Part shown: positions 45,863-54,885 of the stretch, one piece after another | How the letters are laid out: every line of letters begins with the position of its first letter | How positions within the stretch are numbered: position 1 is the stretch's first letter | Origin: Lysobacteraceae bacterium | Lineage (GTDB): Bacteria > Pseudomonadota > Gammaproteobacteria > Xanthomonadales > Rhodanobacteraceae | Direction of reading: 5' to 3' | DNA length: 64,000 nt | NCBI GenBank assembly: GCA_004143945.1 | Contig: SEHB01000009.1 | Location: 96,757 to 160,756 of the forward strand | The notes under the pieces: generated by a model | Databases searched by the model: none | What the model saw: the letters and a program-made list of their open reading frames with translations, nothing else | Told to the model about the DNA's origin: nothing | Program-made: the position numbers and the translations under genes

Positions 45863-46393
45863 TCACTCGAGGCGTTCGTGCAGGAACGAGCGTGCGAAAC
45901 GCCAGTCGCGCACGACCGATGCGCGGCTGAGGCCGAGCACGTCGGCGACTTCCTCGAGCGGAAGGCCCGCGAAGTAGCGCAGCTCGACCACGCGGGCGGC
46001 GCGCGCATCGGTGCGCGCGAGGTCGACGAGCGCGTCGTCGAGCAGCAGCGCCCGTTCGGCGCTGGCGATCGCGAACTCCTCATGGTCGGCGTCGAGCGTG
46101 ACGGCGAGCCACTCGCCGCCTGCGCGCTGGCGCAGCCGGGCGCGCGCGTGGTCGGCGAGCAGGTGGCGCATCGCGCGCGCGGCGTAGGCGAAGAACTGCC
46201 GCTGCTGCTCGAAGCCGAGCCCTTCGCGTGCGCCCATGCGCAGGTAGAGCTCGTGCACCACCGCGGTCGTGTCGAGCGTGCCGCGACCGCGCGCGGCGAG
46301 TTGCCGGCCGGCCATCGCCTTCAGCCGGTCGTAGACTTCCGTGAACAAGGCGTCGGCGCTGGCCGGGTCCTCCGGGAGTTCGGGTGTGGTCAC
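45863..46393 (-). CDS. ECF-type RNA polymerase sigma factor (kinase-linked subgroup)
   Basis: 176-residue sigma-70-family protein with region 2 (EVYDRLKAMAGRQLAARGRG, TTAVVHELYLRMG, RQFFAYAARAMRHLLADHAR) and region 4 (LARTDARAARVVELRYFAGLPLEEVADVLG with the helix-turn-helix LSRASVVRDWRFARSFL). The THELY/FFAYAARAMR features match the subgroup named TIGR02999, whose genes sit beside Ser/Thr kinases rather than anti-sigma factors. A GTG at 46393 is the likely start (TTPELPED). Longer reading upstream is spacer. The sigma factor may be switched by the kinase downstream. Confidence 0.88.
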   Translation of the reverse strand: MTTPELPEDPASADALFTEVYDRLKAMAGRQLAARGRGTLDTTAVVHELYLRMGAREGLGFEQQRQFFAYAARAMRHLLADHARARLRQRAGGEWLAVTLDADHEEFAIASAERALLLDDALVDLARTDARAARVVELRYFAGLPLEEVADVLGLSRASVVRDWRFARSFLHERLE

Positions 46394-46526
46394 CTGGCGC
46401 CTGCGTGCGAGCGGTTCGCGCCCAGTCTGCCCGATCCGCGCGCACGGATCGACCACGCGCGCGGATGGCCGGGATTCACCGCGCGCGCGCCTACAATCGC
46501 GCGTCGAATCGCGAGAGGGTCCCCGC

Positions 46527-48248
46527 ATGCACCGCCCATCCGCCCGCATCACGCTGGTCGCCGCATGCCTGTCACTGCTGTGCGCGTGCATGCGGCAATC
46601 CGAAGATGCGCCGCAGGCGAGTGCGCCGCCCGCCGCGCCAACGCAGCCCGTGCGCGTGGTGCCGACCGCCGAGAGCCGCTACACGCCCGCGATCACCGCG
46701 GAGGACTTCGCCGCGCGGGTCGCCAAGCTCGCGTCCGACGAGTTCGAAGGGCGCAAGCCCGGCACGCTCGGCGAGCGACTCACGACCGCGTGGATCAAGG
46801 ACCAGTTCCAGCGCGCGGGACTCGCGCCCGGCAACGGCTCGCAATGGGCGCAGACCGTGCCGATGGTCGAGACCGTGCTGCTCGATCCATCCGAAGTCGC
46901 GCTCGTGGTCGACACGCCGGCGGGCCAGGAGCGCTTCGCATACGGCACGGACCTCGTCGTCGGCGCGCTCGATGCGGGTTCGTCGGTCGCGATCGAAGGC
47001 TCGGAGATCGTGTTCGCCGGTTACGGCATCGACGCGCCGGAACTCGGCTGGAACGATTACGCGGGGCTCGACGTCAAGGGCAAGACCGTGGTCGTGCTGA
47101 TCAACGACCCGGGCTGGGGCAACCAGGACCCGACCCTGTTCAAGGGCCGCGCGCTGACCTACTACGGGCGCTGGACCTACAAGTTCGAGGAAGCCGCGCG
47201 CAAGGGCGCGGCCGCCTGCCTGATCGTGCACGAGGACGCGGGCGCGGGATATCCGTGGAACGTCGTCATCAACGGCTGGGCCGGTCCGCAGTATTCATTG
47301 CCGCCGGCCGAGGATCCCGCGCCGCGGCTGTCCGCCGCGGGTTGGCTCACGGGCGACGCGGCCGTGCGCCTGTTCGCCAAATCCGGTCAGGATTTCGCCG
47401 CGCTGAAGCGCAGCGCCGACCTGCGCGGCTTCGCGCCGACCGCACTCGACGCGCGCGCCTCGCTCGCGTTTCGCAGCCGCATCTCGCATTCGGCATCGGA
47501 GAACGTGCTCGGACTCGTGCGCGGCAGCACGCGACCGGATGAGGTCGTCGTCTACAGCGCGCACTGGGACCACCTCGGCAAGGACGAATCGCTCGCGGGC
47601 GACGCGATCTACAACGGCGCGATCGACAACGGCACCGGCGTCGCCGCGCTGATCGAGATCGCCGAGGCGTTCGCTAAGCAGGAACCGCCGCCGCAGCGGT
47701 CGTTCCTGTTCATCGCCGACACGCTCGAGGAATCGGGCCTGCTCGGCGCGCGCTACTACGTGACGCATCCGGTGTTTCCGCTCGCCAAGACCGTCGCGAA
47801 CATCAACATGGACACGATGCCGATCATGGGCCCGAGCCGCGACGTCGCGGTGATCACCTGGGGGCAGTCGGAACTCGACGGTTACATCGAACGCATCGCG
47901 CAGGCGCAGGGCCGCACGGTCGTGCCCGACGACGCACCCGAGAAGGGCTTCTTCTTCCGCTCCGACCAGCTGCACTTCGCGCGCATGGGCGTGCCGGTCC
48001 TGTACTTCCGTTCGGGACTGAACCTCGTCGACGGGGGCGAGGCCGCGGGCCGCGCGGCCTACGCCGACTACACCGCGAACCGCTACCACAAGGTCGGCGA
48101 CGCATACGACCCGGACTGGGATTTCCGCGGCGTGATGCTGGATGTCGAAGCGTTCCATGCGGTCGGCCGCGAACTCGCGGACGAGACGACGTTCCCCGCA
48201 TGGAACGCGGACGCGGATTTCCGCAGGCCGGGTTCCACCGCACCGTAA
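46527..48248 (+). CDS. M28 family metallopeptidase, probable lipoprotein
   Basis: 573 residues. The N-terminus (VAACLSLLCACM) looks like a lipoprotein signal with an LCAC lipobox. A PA-like domain (VIEGSEIVFAGYGIDAPELGW...GKTVVVLIN) is embedded in the peptidase. Zinc ligands of the M28 aminopeptidase fold are visible: His/Asp in SAHWDHLG, Asp in GAIDNGTGVAAL, the Glu pair in DTLEESGLLG, Asp in NINMDTM and His in NRYHKVGD. Probably a periplasmic or outer-membrane aminopeptidase. It is divergent from the sigma-kinase operon. A TACAAT at 46492-46497 could be a -10 element, but I see no matching -35. Confidence 0.9.
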   Translation: MHRPSARITLVAACLSLLCACMRQSEDAPQASAPPAAPTQPVRVVPTAESRYTPAITAEDFAARVAKLASDEFEGRKPGTLGERLTTAWIKDQFQRAGLAPGNGSQWAQTVPMVETVLLDPSEVALVVDTPAGQERFAYGTDLVVGALDAGSSVAIEGSEIVFAGYGIDAPELGWNDYAGLDVKGKTVVVLINDPGWGNQDPTLFKGRALTYYGRWTYKFEEAARKGAAACLIVHEDAGAGYPWNVVINGWAGPQYSLPPAEDPAPRLSAAGWLTGDAAVRLFAKSGQDFAALKRSADLRGFAPTALDARASLAFRSRISHSASENVLGLVRGSTRPDEVVVYSAHWDHLGKDESLAGDAIYNGAIDNGTGVAALIEIAEAFAKQEPPPQRSFLFIADTLEESGLLGARYYVTHPVFPLAKTVANINMDTMPIMGPSRDVAVITWGQSELDGYIERIAQAQGRTVVPDDAPEKGFFFRSDQLHFARMGVPVLYFRSGLNLVDGGEAAGRAAYADYTANRYHKVGDAYDPDWDFRGVMLDVEAFHAVGRELADETTFPAWNADADFRRPGSTAP

Positions 48249-48276
48249 GGCGGACGCGCGCAGCGCGGCGTGCAGG

Positions 48277-48410
48277 CTCGGGGCTGAAGCCCGTCCCACC
48301 AGGCCCCGCATTGACGCTTCGTAGGCTGGACGCGCGCAGCGCGGCCGGCTGCTCCTGCTGCGAATGCGATGGATCGTGGGAGGGGCTTCAGCCGCGAACT
48401 CTTCGCGCGC
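48277..48410. repeat. GTGGGAGGG-family REP arms and short direct repeat
   Basis: A reverse arm at 48277-48299 (CTCGGGGCTGAAGCCCGTCC) and a forward arm at 48376-48410 (GTGGGAGGGGCTTCAGCCGC, then GAACTCTTCGCGCG). A short direct repeat, GGACGCGCGCAGCGCGGC, occurs at about 48252 and 48327. These mark the left edge of the possible island that carries kdp. Confidence 0.65.
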
Positions 48411-48649
48411 AAGCTCGCGCGCCGCGCCCCGATGACCCGCCCTTGTGGCGTTCAGCACTGCAATTCTTGGAGGGCACTCGCCAAGTCTCAAGCGATGACC
48501 CGCACGACCCCTTCTGCAGTGTGTGGCTTGTCAATAAACAGTCGAGCCAAAGGATCGGCAGCCCGAGCCGTCAGCCAGATCGAAATCCTGCCGAAAGATC
48601 CGCCTCAGCTCGATTCAAAATACCCTCAGGCAATTCCTGCTCGGCGCGT

Positions 48650-48990
48650 CTGGCGGACGACGTTCTCGGCAAACTCAGCGACTTCCTTGCGCGCGTGGTC
48701 ATGCGCACCCACCAGGGATCCTTGTGGAATTGCGATTTCCGCTGCATTCCGGTGGAATTGCTTTTCGGGCGTGTGCGATACGTTTCTCGGCGATGGGCAA
48801 CAGGCGCTGGGCGCCTGCTACACGCCCCGCCACCTCGCCAATCTGCTGGTCGACTTCGCCTTCGACGGCATCAGAGATCCCACGGCGGAGACGTTCCACG
48901 ACGGCGACTGTGGTTCGTGAATCCTGCTTACGACGGCGTTCCGCCGCAGCTGGTCGCGCCCAGATCACCTCCGGTCGTCCAGACGATCGG
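48650..48990 (+). pseudogene. Decayed N6-adenine DNA methyltransferase fragment
   Basis: Remnant of an N6-adenine DNA methylase. One frame reads LSDFLARVV...HQGSLWNCDFRCIPVEL. An extra base at about 48761 shifts to a second frame that reads FSGVCDTFLGDGQQALGACYTPRHLANLLVDFAFDG and ETFHDGDCGS. There a TGA at 48918-48920 replaces the Gly of motif I (expected CGSG), after which ILLTTAFRR continues in frame. The target-recognition domain and the NPPY motif are missing. The rest of 48411-49147 has no intact gene I can support. This suggests past loss of a restriction-modification or defence gene next to kdp. Confidence 0.65.
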
Positions 48991-49147
48991 CAACAAACCA
49001 TCGCCTCACGCATTGGCGGCATGGATCACACCCACGAACTCGGAGCCTCCGGATCGACTCGCCAGTCCCTGAACTTTACGCAGAGTTTATGCGCGAGGCC
49101 GTCGACCGCAATTGAGAATTTACGGCGCAACACATCAGACTTTTGCG

Positions 49148-49163
49148 GTGACCAAAAGGTCAC
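49148..49163. promoter_or_regulatory. Perfect palindrome upstream of the porin-kdp operon
   Basis: GTGACC-AAAA-GGTCAC, six-base arms with a four-base A spacer, 18 bases before the ATG at 49182. It could be an operator for a dimeric regulator or a small mRNA leader hairpin. A TTTAC...GTTTATG pair at about 49075-49090 faintly recalls KdpE-box half sites, but that is weak. Confidence 0.45.
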
Positions 49164-49181
49164 GCCGCCCGGTCTGGATGC

Positions 49182-49904
49182 ATGCACCGCCTATCGCTCA
49201 CCCCACGCGAGAGCTTTCTCCCGTTGACCGTCGCAGTTGCCGCTGGCCTCAGCCTGTTCGCATTGGATGTCCGCGCGGATGTCTCGTTGAGTGGCAATGC
49301 CACGTTGACCGCCGACTACGTATGGCGCGGTACGACGCAGACCCAGGGTGACCCTGCAGTGCAGGCCGGTTTCAAGGCCACTGGAGAGTCCGGATTCTAT
49401 GGCTCGGTGTGGGGTTCGAATGTGGAGTTCGCGCCGGAGACGCACGCGAGCAGCGAGTTCGATCTCGCCGTCGGTTGGGGTGGCAGGCTTGGCGAAGACT
49501 GGGCGATCGACGTCAACCTGCTGCACTACCGCTATCCGTCGACCACGGTCGATCTGAACTGGACCGAGTTGAACGGCACGCTCACGTATGCCGGCAACTA
49601 CTGGCTGTCAATGGGTTGGTCGCCCGAGGCGCTCGGCAGTGACGAAAGTGGCCTCTACACACAGGTCGGCGCGAAGTTTCCGCTCGATCAGCACTTCCGT
49701 CTGGAAGCAGCAGTGGGCTACTACGCGCTCGATGAGGTCTACGACGATAGCTACCTGCATGGACAGCTGAGCGCGGTGTGGACCATCAAGGCACCACTGG
49801 AAGTGCGCGTGACCGCACATGCAACCGACTCCAGCGCGAAGAACATCTTCGGCGAAGATTTCGCCGGCCATCGTGTCGAAGCGGCGCTGCAGGCGTCCTT
49901 CTAG
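49182..49904 (+). CDS. TorF-family putative porin
   Basis: 240 residues: an N-terminal signal region (FLPLTVAVAAGLSLFALDVRA) followed by a small beta barrel with the start LSGNATLTADYVWRGTTQTQGDPAVQAG, diagnostic of the TorF/TIGR02001 porin family. Alternating strands end EAALQASF with a C-terminal Phe, as expected for outer-membrane insertion. It ends 11 bases before kdpF and is probably the first gene of the kdp transcript, so it may let potassium or counter-ions cross the outer membrane when Kdp is induced. That role is inferred from position. Confidence 0.82.
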   Translation: MHRLSLTPRESFLPLTVAVAAGLSLFALDVRADVSLSGNATLTADYVWRGTTQTQGDPAVQAGFKATGESGFYGSVWGSNVEFAPETHASSEFDLAVGWGGRLGEDWAIDVNLLHYRYPSTTVDLNWTELNGTLTYAGNYWLSMGWSPEALGSDESGLYTQVGAKFPLDQHFRLEAAVGYYALDEVYDDSYLHGQLSAVWTIKAPLEVRVTAHATDSSAKNIFGEDFAGHRVEAALQASF

Positions 49905-49915
49905 GAGAAACGCAG

Positions 49916-50008
49916 ATGCCCGGCTGGCTTGCATTGATCTGTGCGATCACGGTGGTGATCGCCGCAGCGTATCTGTTGTTCGTGATCCTGTATCCCGAAC
50001 GCTACTGA
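49916..50008 (+). CDS. kdpF: Potassium-transporting ATPase subunit KdpF
   Basis: Only 30 residues, forming a single membrane helix (ALICAITVVIAAAYLLFVIL) with the typical C-terminal YPERY. KdpF stabilises the KdpABC complex. The ATG at 49916 has AGGAGA eight bases upstream (overlapping the porin stop codon), and kdpA starts 10 bases after its stop. Confidence 0.93.
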   Translation: MPGWLALICAITVVIAAAYLLFVILYPERY

Positions 50009-50018
50009 CGAGTTCGCC

Positions 50019-51761
50019 ATGACTGAATTTCTGCTCGTGATTGCGCTCGTGGTCGGCCTTGGCTGGCCGCTCGGGCGCTATCTGGCCGCGGTGATGCGCG
50101 GTGCGCCGATGCGCGGCGACCGCGTGTTCGGCTCGATCGAAAAGCCGATCTACCGCCTGCTCGGCACCGATCCAGCTTGCGGCATGAGCTGGCGCGGCTA
50201 CACCAAGGCTTTCGTACTCAGCAATGTGCTGCTGGGCGCGTTCGTCTGGGTGCTGTTCATGGCCCAGGCCTGGTTGCCTCTGAACCCGGACGCGATCCCG
50301 AACATGCGCTGGGATCTCGCGCTGCATACGATGGTGTCTTTCCTGACCAACACCAACCAGCAGCACTACTCGGGACAGGCGCAGTTGTCGTACCTGTCGC
50401 AGATGGTCGGAATCGTCGGCCTGCAGGTGGTAACGCCGATGATGGGCCTGGCGATGGTCGTCGCGACCTTGCGCGCGCTGTTCGGGGGTCGAGAGGAAAT
50501 GCGGCAGCCCGGCGTAGCCGTCGTGCACGGACAGTTCACGAGCAGCCATGTTGGAGAAGGCGTCGATCGCGACGTCGGCAACTATTTCGCCGACGTGATA
50601 CGCCCGACGTTCCGCTTCATGCTGCCGCTGTGTCTGGTCTGGTCGTTGCTGCTGACTGCGCAGGGCGTGCCGTCCACGCTGGCCGCAGGCCCGACCGTCA
50701 CCCCGGTCGATGCAAGCGCGGAGCTCGAGCAGCAGAAGATTCCGCTCGGTCCGGTCGCGCCGATGGTCGCGGCGAAGCAGCTTGGCTCCAATGGCGGGGG
50801 CTGGTATGGCCCGAACAGTTCGGTCGCGCTGGAGAACCCGACGCCATTCTCGAACCTGCTCGAAACGCTCGCCATCCTGCTGATTCCGGTGTCCATCGCC
50901 TTCATGGTCGGCCCGCTCACGCGGCGTCGCAAACTCACAGCGCTGGTGTTCGGCACGATGCTCGCGATGTCACTGGCCTCGACGGGTCTCTCCCTGTGGT
51001 CGGAGGCGTATTCCACCACCGCCACCGATGCGGCGCTGATGGAAGGCAAGGAAGTGCGCCTCGGCGTCGAGGCCTCGGCCTTGTGGTCGGGACTCACGAC
51101 CCAGGTCAACAACGGCTCGGTCAACTCGATGCACGATTCGCTGGCACCGCTGACCGGCATGGTCGCGATGACCAACATGCTGATCAACGCGATCTGGGGC
51201 GGAGTCGGCTGCGGCCTGTCGCAGTTCCTGGTCTACTTGCTGCTCAGCGTGTTCCTCGCCGGCCTGATGACCGGGCGCACGCCGGAATTGTTCGGGCGCA
51301 AGGTCGAGGCGCCGGAAGTGCGCCTGCTCGCGCTGTTGGTCCTGCTGCAGCCGTTGGTCATTCTCGGCTTCAGTGCGATCACGCTGGCGATCCCGGCAAT
51401 CACGGGCAACTCGAATCCCGCCTTCCACGGGATCAGCCAGGTGTTCTACGAGTACACCTCGGCCTATGCCAACAACGGCTCGGGTTTCGAGGGCCTTGGC
51501 GATGCGACCTACTGGTGGAATCTGTCCTGTGCCGCGGTGCTCGCGCTCGGCCGCTTCCCGTCGCTGATCGTGCCGCTCGCCGTGGCCGGCCTGATGGCAC
51601 GCAAGCGCGTCGCACCGGAAGGTCCAGGCACGTTGCGTGTCGAATCGGCCACGTTCGCACTGACGATGATCGCGGTCATCGTGATCCTGACCGTGCTGCA
51701 GTTCATGCCGGCGCTGACCCTGGGGCCGGTCGCCGACCACCTCTCGCTCATCGCTCAGTGA
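50019..51761 (+). CDS. kdpA: Potassium-transporting ATPase subunit KdpA
   Basis: 580-residue polytopic inner-membrane subunit with the potassium channel-like selectivity filters. Recognisable segments include the first filter [54 protein letters not shown] and [11 protein letters not shown]. It binds and admits K+, which KdpB-driven cycling then moves inward. Length matches E. coli KdpA (557) with a slightly longer loop. Second-to-last steps of the operon follow without gaps: kdpB starts 13 bases after its stop with a GGAGAATT site. Confidence 0.97.
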   Translation: MTEFLLVIALVVGLGWPLGRYLAAVMRGAPMRGDRVFGSIEKPIYRLLGTDPACGMSWRGYTKAFVLSNVLLGAFVWVLFMAQAWLPLNPDAIPNMRWDLALHTMVSFLTNTNQQHYSGQAQLSYLSQMVGIVGLQVVTPMMGLAMVVATLRALFGGREEMRQPGVAVVHGQFTSSHVGEGVDRDVGNYFADVIRPTFRFMLPLCLVWSLLLTAQGVPSTLAAGPTVTPVDASAELEQQKIPLGPVAPMVAAKQLGSNGGGWYGPNSSVALENPTPFSNLLETLAILLIPVSIAFMVGPLTRRRKLTALVFGTMLAMSLASTGLSLWSEAYSTTATDAALMEGKEVRLGVEASALWSGLTTQVNNGSVNSMHDSLAPLTGMVAMTNMLINAIWGGVGCGLSQFLVYLLLSVFLAGLMTGRTPELFGRKVEAPEVRLLALLVLLQPLVILGFSAITLAIPAITGNSNPAFHGISQVFYEYTSAYANNGSGFEGLGDATYWWNLSCAAVLALGRFPSLIVPLAVAGLMARKRVAPEGPGTLRVESATFALTMIAVIVILTVLQFMPALTLGPVADHLSLIAQ

Positions 51762-51774
51762 GCGGAGAATTCCA

Positions 51775-53814
51775 ATGACTGAAGCAACGTTCAAGTCCGA
51801 GACCCGCGCCAACCACCCGGCGTTGATGGATGCCGCCGCGTTCCGCAAGGCCTCGATCCAGTCCTTCACCAAGCTGGCACCACGGCATCTGCTGCGTAGC
51901 CCCGTGATGGCGGTGGTGATGGCGGGCACGCTCCTGTCCGCGCTGATCGCGCTGTTCGGGCGAGGCAGCGCTGCGTTCGCCTGGACCGTCACGTTGATCC
52001 TTCTGCTGACCGTGCTGTTCGCGAATTTCGCCGAAGCGGTGGCCGAGGCGCGCGGCCGCGGCCAGGCCGCGTCGTTGCGCAATGCGCGACGCGACCTGAT
52101 CGCTCGCAAACTGGAGAACGACGGCGAGCACCCGTTGCCGGCATCGCAGCTGCACCCGGGCGATCTGGTAATCGTATCGGAGGGCGAACTGATCCCCGCC
52201 GATGGCGAGATCGAGCGCGGCATCGCCACCATCAACGAATCGGCCGTCACCGGCGAATCGGCGCCGGTGTTGCGCGAGGCTGGTACGGACCGCTCCGGCG
52301 TGATCGGTGGTACCAAGGTGCTGTCCGACGAGATCGTCGTGCGCGTCACGGCGGAGCCTGGGCACAGCTTTCTGGATCGCATGATCGCGCTGGTCGAAGG
52401 CGCAAACCGGCAGAAGACGCCGAACGAGATCGCGCTGACCCTGCTGCTGGCGGCGATGGCATTGACCTTCCTGATCGTGGTTGCGACCTTGCCTGCGCTT
52501 GCTGCATTCGTCGGCGTGCAGGTCGATCCGCTGCTCCTGGTCGCGCTGCTGGTGTGCCTGATCCCGACCACGATCGGCGGACTGCTGCCGGCGATCGGCA
52601 TCGCAGGCATGAACCGCGCGCTGTCGGCCAACGTACTGGCCAAATCCGGCAAGGCGGTCGAGGTCGCCGGCGATGTCGACGTGCTGCTACTCGACAAGAC
52701 CGGCACGATCACGTTCGGCGACCGCCAGGCGACGGCATTTCATCCGCTCGCCGGTATCGACACGGCGCTGTTGCGCGATGCGGCCCTGCTGTCATCACTG
52801 GCCGATCCAACCCCGGAGGGCAAGTCCATCGTGCGTCTCGCACGCGACCTGAAGAGTGCGGTGACCGAACCCGACCACGCGCACTACCTGCAGTTCACCG
52901 CGCAGACGCGAATGTCCGGTGTCGACGTGGACGGCCGAGTGATCCGCAAGGGCGCCGGCGACGCGATTGGCGCGCACGTGATCGCGCTCGGCGGTCAAGT
53001 CGTGCCGGAACTCGCTGCGCGCATCGCGCAGATCGCGCGCAGCGGCGCGACGCCGCTGGTCGTCGCGGAAGGCAAGCACATACTGGGTCTGGTGGAGCTC
53101 TCCGACGTGGTCAAGCAAGGCGTGAAGGAGAAATTCGCGCGCTTGCGCGCGATGGGCGTGCGCACCGTGATGATCACTGGCGACAACCCGCTCACCGCGG
53201 CGGCGATCGCGGCCGAGGCCGGCGTCGACGACTACATCGCCGAGGCGCGCCCGGAGGACAAGCTCGCGCGCATCCGCACCGAACAGGCCGGCGGCCGCCT
53301 GGTCGCGATGGTCGGCGACGGCACCAACGATGCCCCCGCGCTGGCCCAGGCGGATGTCGGCCTGGCGATGAACTCCGGCACACAGGCGGCGAAGGAAGCC
53401 GGCAACATGGTCGATCTGGATTCCGATCCGGCCAAACTGCTGGCGGTGGTCGAGGTTGGCAAACAACAGCTGATCACGCGAGGCGCACTGACCACGTTCT
53501 CGCTCGCCAACGACGTGTCGAAGTACTTCGCGATCCTGCCGGCGATCTTCGCCGCCGCGATTCCGCAGATGGCCGTGCTCAACGTAATGGCGTTGTCGAG
53601 TCCGCGCAACGCGGTGCTGGCGGCCTTGATCTTCAATGCGCTGATCATCCCGGCGTTGATCCCACTCGCATTGCGAGGGGTGCGCTTCAAGCCGGCGAGC
53701 GCCGTGTCGTTGCTGCGCCGGAACATGCTGGTGTACGGCGTCGGCGGCGTGCTGCTGCCATTCGTCGGCATCAAGTTGATCGACCTGCTGCTGAGTGCAG
53801 TCACCGGAGCTTGA
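51775..53814 (+). CDS. kdpB: Potassium-transporting ATPase ATP-binding subunit KdpB
   Basis: 679-residue P-type ATPase subunit that drives high-affinity K+ uptake. The phosphorylated Asp307 lies in LLDKTGTIT, the same number as in E. coli. Also seen are the actuator motif AVTGESAPV, the hinge TGDNPLTA and [17 protein letters not shown]. The membrane part is at both ends, as expected. kdpC begins two bases after the stop. Confidence 0.98.
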   Translation: MTEATFKSETRANHPALMDAAAFRKASIQSFTKLAPRHLLRSPVMAVVMAGTLLSALIALFGRGSAAFAWTVTLILLLTVLFANFAEAVAEARGRGQAASLRNARRDLIARKLENDGEHPLPASQLHPGDLVIVSEGELIPADGEIERGIATINESAVTGESAPVLREAGTDRSGVIGGTKVLSDEIVVRVTAEPGHSFLDRMIALVEGANRQKTPNEIALTLLLAAMALTFLIVVATLPALAAFVGVQVDPLLLVALLVCLIPTTIGGLLPAIGIAGMNRALSANVLAKSGKAVEVAGDVDVLLLDKTGTITFGDRQATAFHPLAGIDTALLRDAALLSSLADPTPEGKSIVRLARDLKSAVTEPDHAHYLQFTAQTRMSGVDVDGRVIRKGAGDAIGAHVIALGGQVVPELAARIAQIARSGATPLVVAEGKHILGLVELSDVVKQGVKEKFARLRAMGVRTVMITGDNPLTAAAIAAEAGVDDYIAEARPEDKLARIRTEQAGGRLVAMVGDGTNDAPALAQADVGLAMNSGTQAAKEAGNMVDLDSDPAKLLAVVEVGKQQLITRGALTTFSLANDVSKYFAILPAIFAAAIPQMAVLNVMALSSPRNAVLAALIFNALIIPALIPLALRGVRFKPASAVSLLRRNMLVYGVGGVLLPFVGIKLIDLLLSAVTGA

Positions 53815-53815
53815 G

Positions 53816-54406
53816 ATGAACACGGAAAATTCCACACTCGACCGTGGCGGCCATCTGCGCGCAGCGCTCGGACTGTCATTGGTCTGTCTCCTGATCATGG
53901 GCTTTGCCTACTCGCTGGCGGGCACTGGTCTCGGCCGCATGCTGTTCCCGCACCAGGCTACCGGCAGCCTGATCGAACGCGATGGCCGGGTGATCGGCTC
54001 GGCGTTGGTACCGCAGCCGTTTCCGGCCGACCGGTATTTCCAGGCACGTCCGAGCGGACCGAACTATGATCCGATGGCTGCGGCCGGCAGCAACCTGGCG
54101 CGCAGCAACCCGGATCTGCGCAAGCGCATCGAAGAAACCCGCGCCGCGGTGGCTGCGCGCGAACGCATCGCGCCCGCAGCGGTGCCGATCGAACTCATCA
54201 CGCAACCGGGTGGCGGACTCGATCCGCACATCACACCAAATGGTGCGCACGTGCAAGCGGCGCGCGTGGCACGCGCGCGCGGCCTGGCGGCGGCGCAGGT
54301 CGACGCGCTGATCGCGGCCCACATGGAAGCACCCCAGTTCGGCGTGCTCGGCCAGGCGCGCGTGAATGTACTGGAACTCAATATCGCGCTGGATGCGCTG
54401 AAGTGA
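53816..54406 (+). CDS. kdpC: Potassium-transporting ATPase subunit KdpC
   Basis: 196 residues with one N-terminal membrane helix (LGLSLVCLLIMGFAYSLAG) and a periplasmic domain containing the conserved FQARPSGPNYDPMAAAGSNL, LITQPGGGLDPHITP and APQFGVLGQARVNVLELN motifs. It stabilises ATP binding and assembly of KdpFABC. The ATG at 53816 overlaps the preceding gene's TGA neighbourhood closely (two-base gap), with GGAGCTTGAG as ribosome-binding region. Confidence 0.96.
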   Translation: MNTENSTLDRGGHLRAALGLSLVCLLIMGFAYSLAGTGLGRMLFPHQATGSLIERDGRVIGSALVPQPFPADRYFQARPSGPNYDPMAAAGSNLARSNPDLRKRIEETRAAVAARERIAPAAVPIELITQPGGGLDPHITPNGAHVQAARVARARGLAAAQVDALIAAHMEAPQFGVLGQARVNVLELNIALDALK

Positions 54407-54450
54407 ACGCGCCCGTCACTTCTGCAGGATCGGTGCAAGCGCAAGCTCCT

Positions 54451-54558
54451 ATGTAGGTGGGCTGCAAGCGCGACCGCGCCGCGGGCTTGTGAAATTTCAG
54501 GGTCGCAGCTGCGCAGCTCCTACAGGACTACCGGACCCCGGCATGCGCCGGGATGACG
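54451..54558. repeat. REP-like elements between kdpC and the small orf
   Basis: A forward GTAGGTGGGCTGCAAGCGCG element (54453 onward), a reverse GTAG-headed REP (54501-54525, minus strand CTGTAGGAGCTGCGCAGCTG) and a third palindrome, CCCCGGCATGCGCCGGGA, at about 54536-54553. They break the kdp operon between kdpC and the next gene and could attenuate or process the transcript. Confidence 0.7.
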
Positions 54559-54588
54559 TGCGATCGTGATAGAACCCAAGGGATTTCC

Positions 54589-54840
54589 ATGCAGACCCTG
54601 AAACTCTCGGTGTCGCTGCCCGATGAAACCCATCCGGACATGGAACTGCGCCTGTCGGCCGACGACCTCGCCTGCGATGTGGTGATCACCGTGCCAGCGG
54701 GCGTGCACATGGAACCGCCGACGACGCCCGCGGCGAACGAGGCGCCACGCGACGTCGTCATTCGGCTGCCACCGGCCAAGGAAACGGAAACGACCGCCGC
54801 CAACGATGCCTACGTGCTCGGCGGCTACGCCGACATCTGA
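54589..54840 (+). CDS. Small protein of unknown function between kdpC and kdpD
   Basis: 83-residue acidic protein, not recognised. It has no signal peptide or membrane segment. It contains two similar phrases, CDVVITVPAG and RDVVIRLPPA, separated by a Pro/Thr/Ala linker, and ends YVLGGYADI. A GGATTT lies just upstream of the ATG, which is a poor ribosome-binding site. It is transcribed with kdp, 45 bases before kdpD. It might modulate the KdpD sensor or the transporter, but that is only positional inference. Confidence 0.6.
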   Translation: MQTLKLSVSLPDETHPDMELRLSADDLACDVVITVPAGVHMEPPTTPAANEAPRDVVIRLPPAKETETTAANDAYVLGGYADI

Positions 54841-54885
54841 CACGCTCGGCGTGCGCAACGCGCACCGAACTCGCACAATGCATCC

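Noticed and set aside
49000..49181. Potassium or c-di-AMP riboswitch upstream of kdp
   Set aside because: Apart from one short palindrome I see no complex conserved fold, and these riboswitches are mainly found in other phyla.
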